Assembly (NCBI GenBank): GCA_024400875.1
Contig: JAKSMB010000001.1
Location: forward strand, 92,916-156,915
DNA from: Bacteroidales bacterium
Lineage (GTDB): Bacteria > Bacteroidota > Bacteroidia > Bacteroidales > WCHB1-69
Reading direction: 5' to 3'
DNA: 64,000 nucleotides
A program made the translations under genes and the position numbers. Position 1 is the first letter of the stretch; every line of letters starts with the position of its first letter. The notes beneath the pieces were generated by a model, which searched no databases, was not told the DNA's origin, and saw nothing but the letters and a program-made list of their open reading frames with translations. Positions 63,701 to 64,000 of this stretch are shown here, piece after piece.

Positions 63701-64000
63701 GACCGGATTGGAATACAACACGGTATATGACGTTAAGGTGGCAGCAAACTGCGACGGCACAACCAGCGACTACACTGCAGTTGTTAACTTCCGCACAGCA
63801 GGCGACGGCGTAGAAGACTACGTTTTGACGAACAGCATCAACCTCTATCCAAACCCAGCAACTACAACGGTAACAATTCAAAGTGCAAACGGCATGATGA
63901 AGAGCGTTGAAGTATACGACGTATACGGCAAGATGCTGAACATGGTAGAAGTAAACGATGCGCAAGTAACGATGAACATCGCCAACTATGCAGCCGGTAC
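57778..64000 (+). CDS. Giant secreted multidomain protein 3, C-terminus cut by window end
   Basis: 2074 codons are visible without a stop from the ATG at 57778 (signal peptide MKKLMLLFMAVVMSVASLQL to LAQ). By comparison with giant 2 only about 19 residues are missing. Residues 24-185 form an N-terminal domain (YVPVYGYYADDAG) resembling the 853-1035 module of giant 2. FN3-like modules begin near 189, 457, 743, 1008, 1261, 1525, 1619, 1826 and 1920; J/cleaved-adhesin-type modules near 282, 547, 836, 1098 and 1354. A DSYGDGWNG domain, N-terminal in giant 1, sits near 1709-1820. The T9SS sorting domain starts near 2012. Same presumed surface role as its two neighbours. Confidence 0.88.
63687..64000 (+). 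repeat. 314-bp identical segment, copy 2
   Basis: Identical to 57174-57487. It ends at the window edge, so the true repeat may be longer and include the stop codon and terminator. Confidence 0.9.

Noticed and set aside
42685-64000. Regular repeats that might suggest a CRISPR array
   Set aside because: Repeat units are hundreds of bases, keep the reading frame and encode FN3 and adhesin-type modules.

Overview
The window looks like the chromosome of a Bacteroidales-type Bacteroidetes, probably host-associated. Four signs support this: many promoters with the phylum's TAnnTTTG -7 element and few Shine-Dalgarno sequences; secreted proteins ending in type IX secretion (T9SS) C-terminal sorting domains; a TonB-dependent receptor followed by a DUF4249 lipoprotein; and a eukaryote-like IleRS with a GIHH motif. 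Most genes are core housekeeping genes. No rRNA, CRISPR array, phage or transposase was seen.

Layout. 1-1768 (minus): start of an MFS transporter, a two-helix membrane protein and a carboxypeptidase-regulatory-like exported protein. 1783-2390 is a very AT-rich gene-free stretch. 2426-11106 (plus): rpiB, a LUD/ferredoxin (LutB-like) protein, a giant DUF4175-type membrane coiled-coil protein, a composite ORF (anti-sigma-like domain read in frame into a secreted SGNH hydrolase), ybeY and mnmG. 11426-12320 (minus): tRNA-Arg(CCT) and a LytTR regulator with a degenerate receiver. 12655-18249: exported C1 peptidase, a SUMF1-like remnant (minus), TonB receptor and DUF4249 lipoprotein. 18417-27012: ileS, parE, a T9SS cargo protein and lysS. 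27123-37225: tRNA-Leu(CAA), FGE-like protein, polyprenyl synthase, PBP2, rodA, a periplasmic-binding-protein-like gene, priA and an HdrD/GlpC-like Fe-S protein. 37222-38616 (minus): two lipoproteins. 38852-42657: miaB and mutS2.

The last third (42685-64000) is the unusual part: three consecutive giant secreted proteins of 1840, 2961 and more than 2074 residues. Each is an alternating array of fibronectin type III and choice-of-anchor-J/cleaved-adhesin-type domains ending in a T9SS sorting domain. They share homologous promoters, identical GCAA-loop terminators and, for the second and third, a 314-bp identical 3' segment (57174-57487 = 63687-64000). The third gene's 3' end is a mosaic, with one patch resembling the first gene inside flanks resembling the second. 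This suggests an actively recombining surface-adhesin array. The spacer between the first two (48208-48662) holds a short REP-like palindrome and a GC-rich nested palindromic element.

How the genes work together: ybeY, mnmG, miaB, ileS, lysS and the two tRNAs serve translation; PBP2, RodA and the prenyl synthase serve envelope growth; parE, priA and mutS2 serve DNA maintenance. The TonB/DUF4249 pair, the exported peptidase and the T9SS cargo form the surface-facing part. All assignments come from reading motifs by eye; no database search was run.
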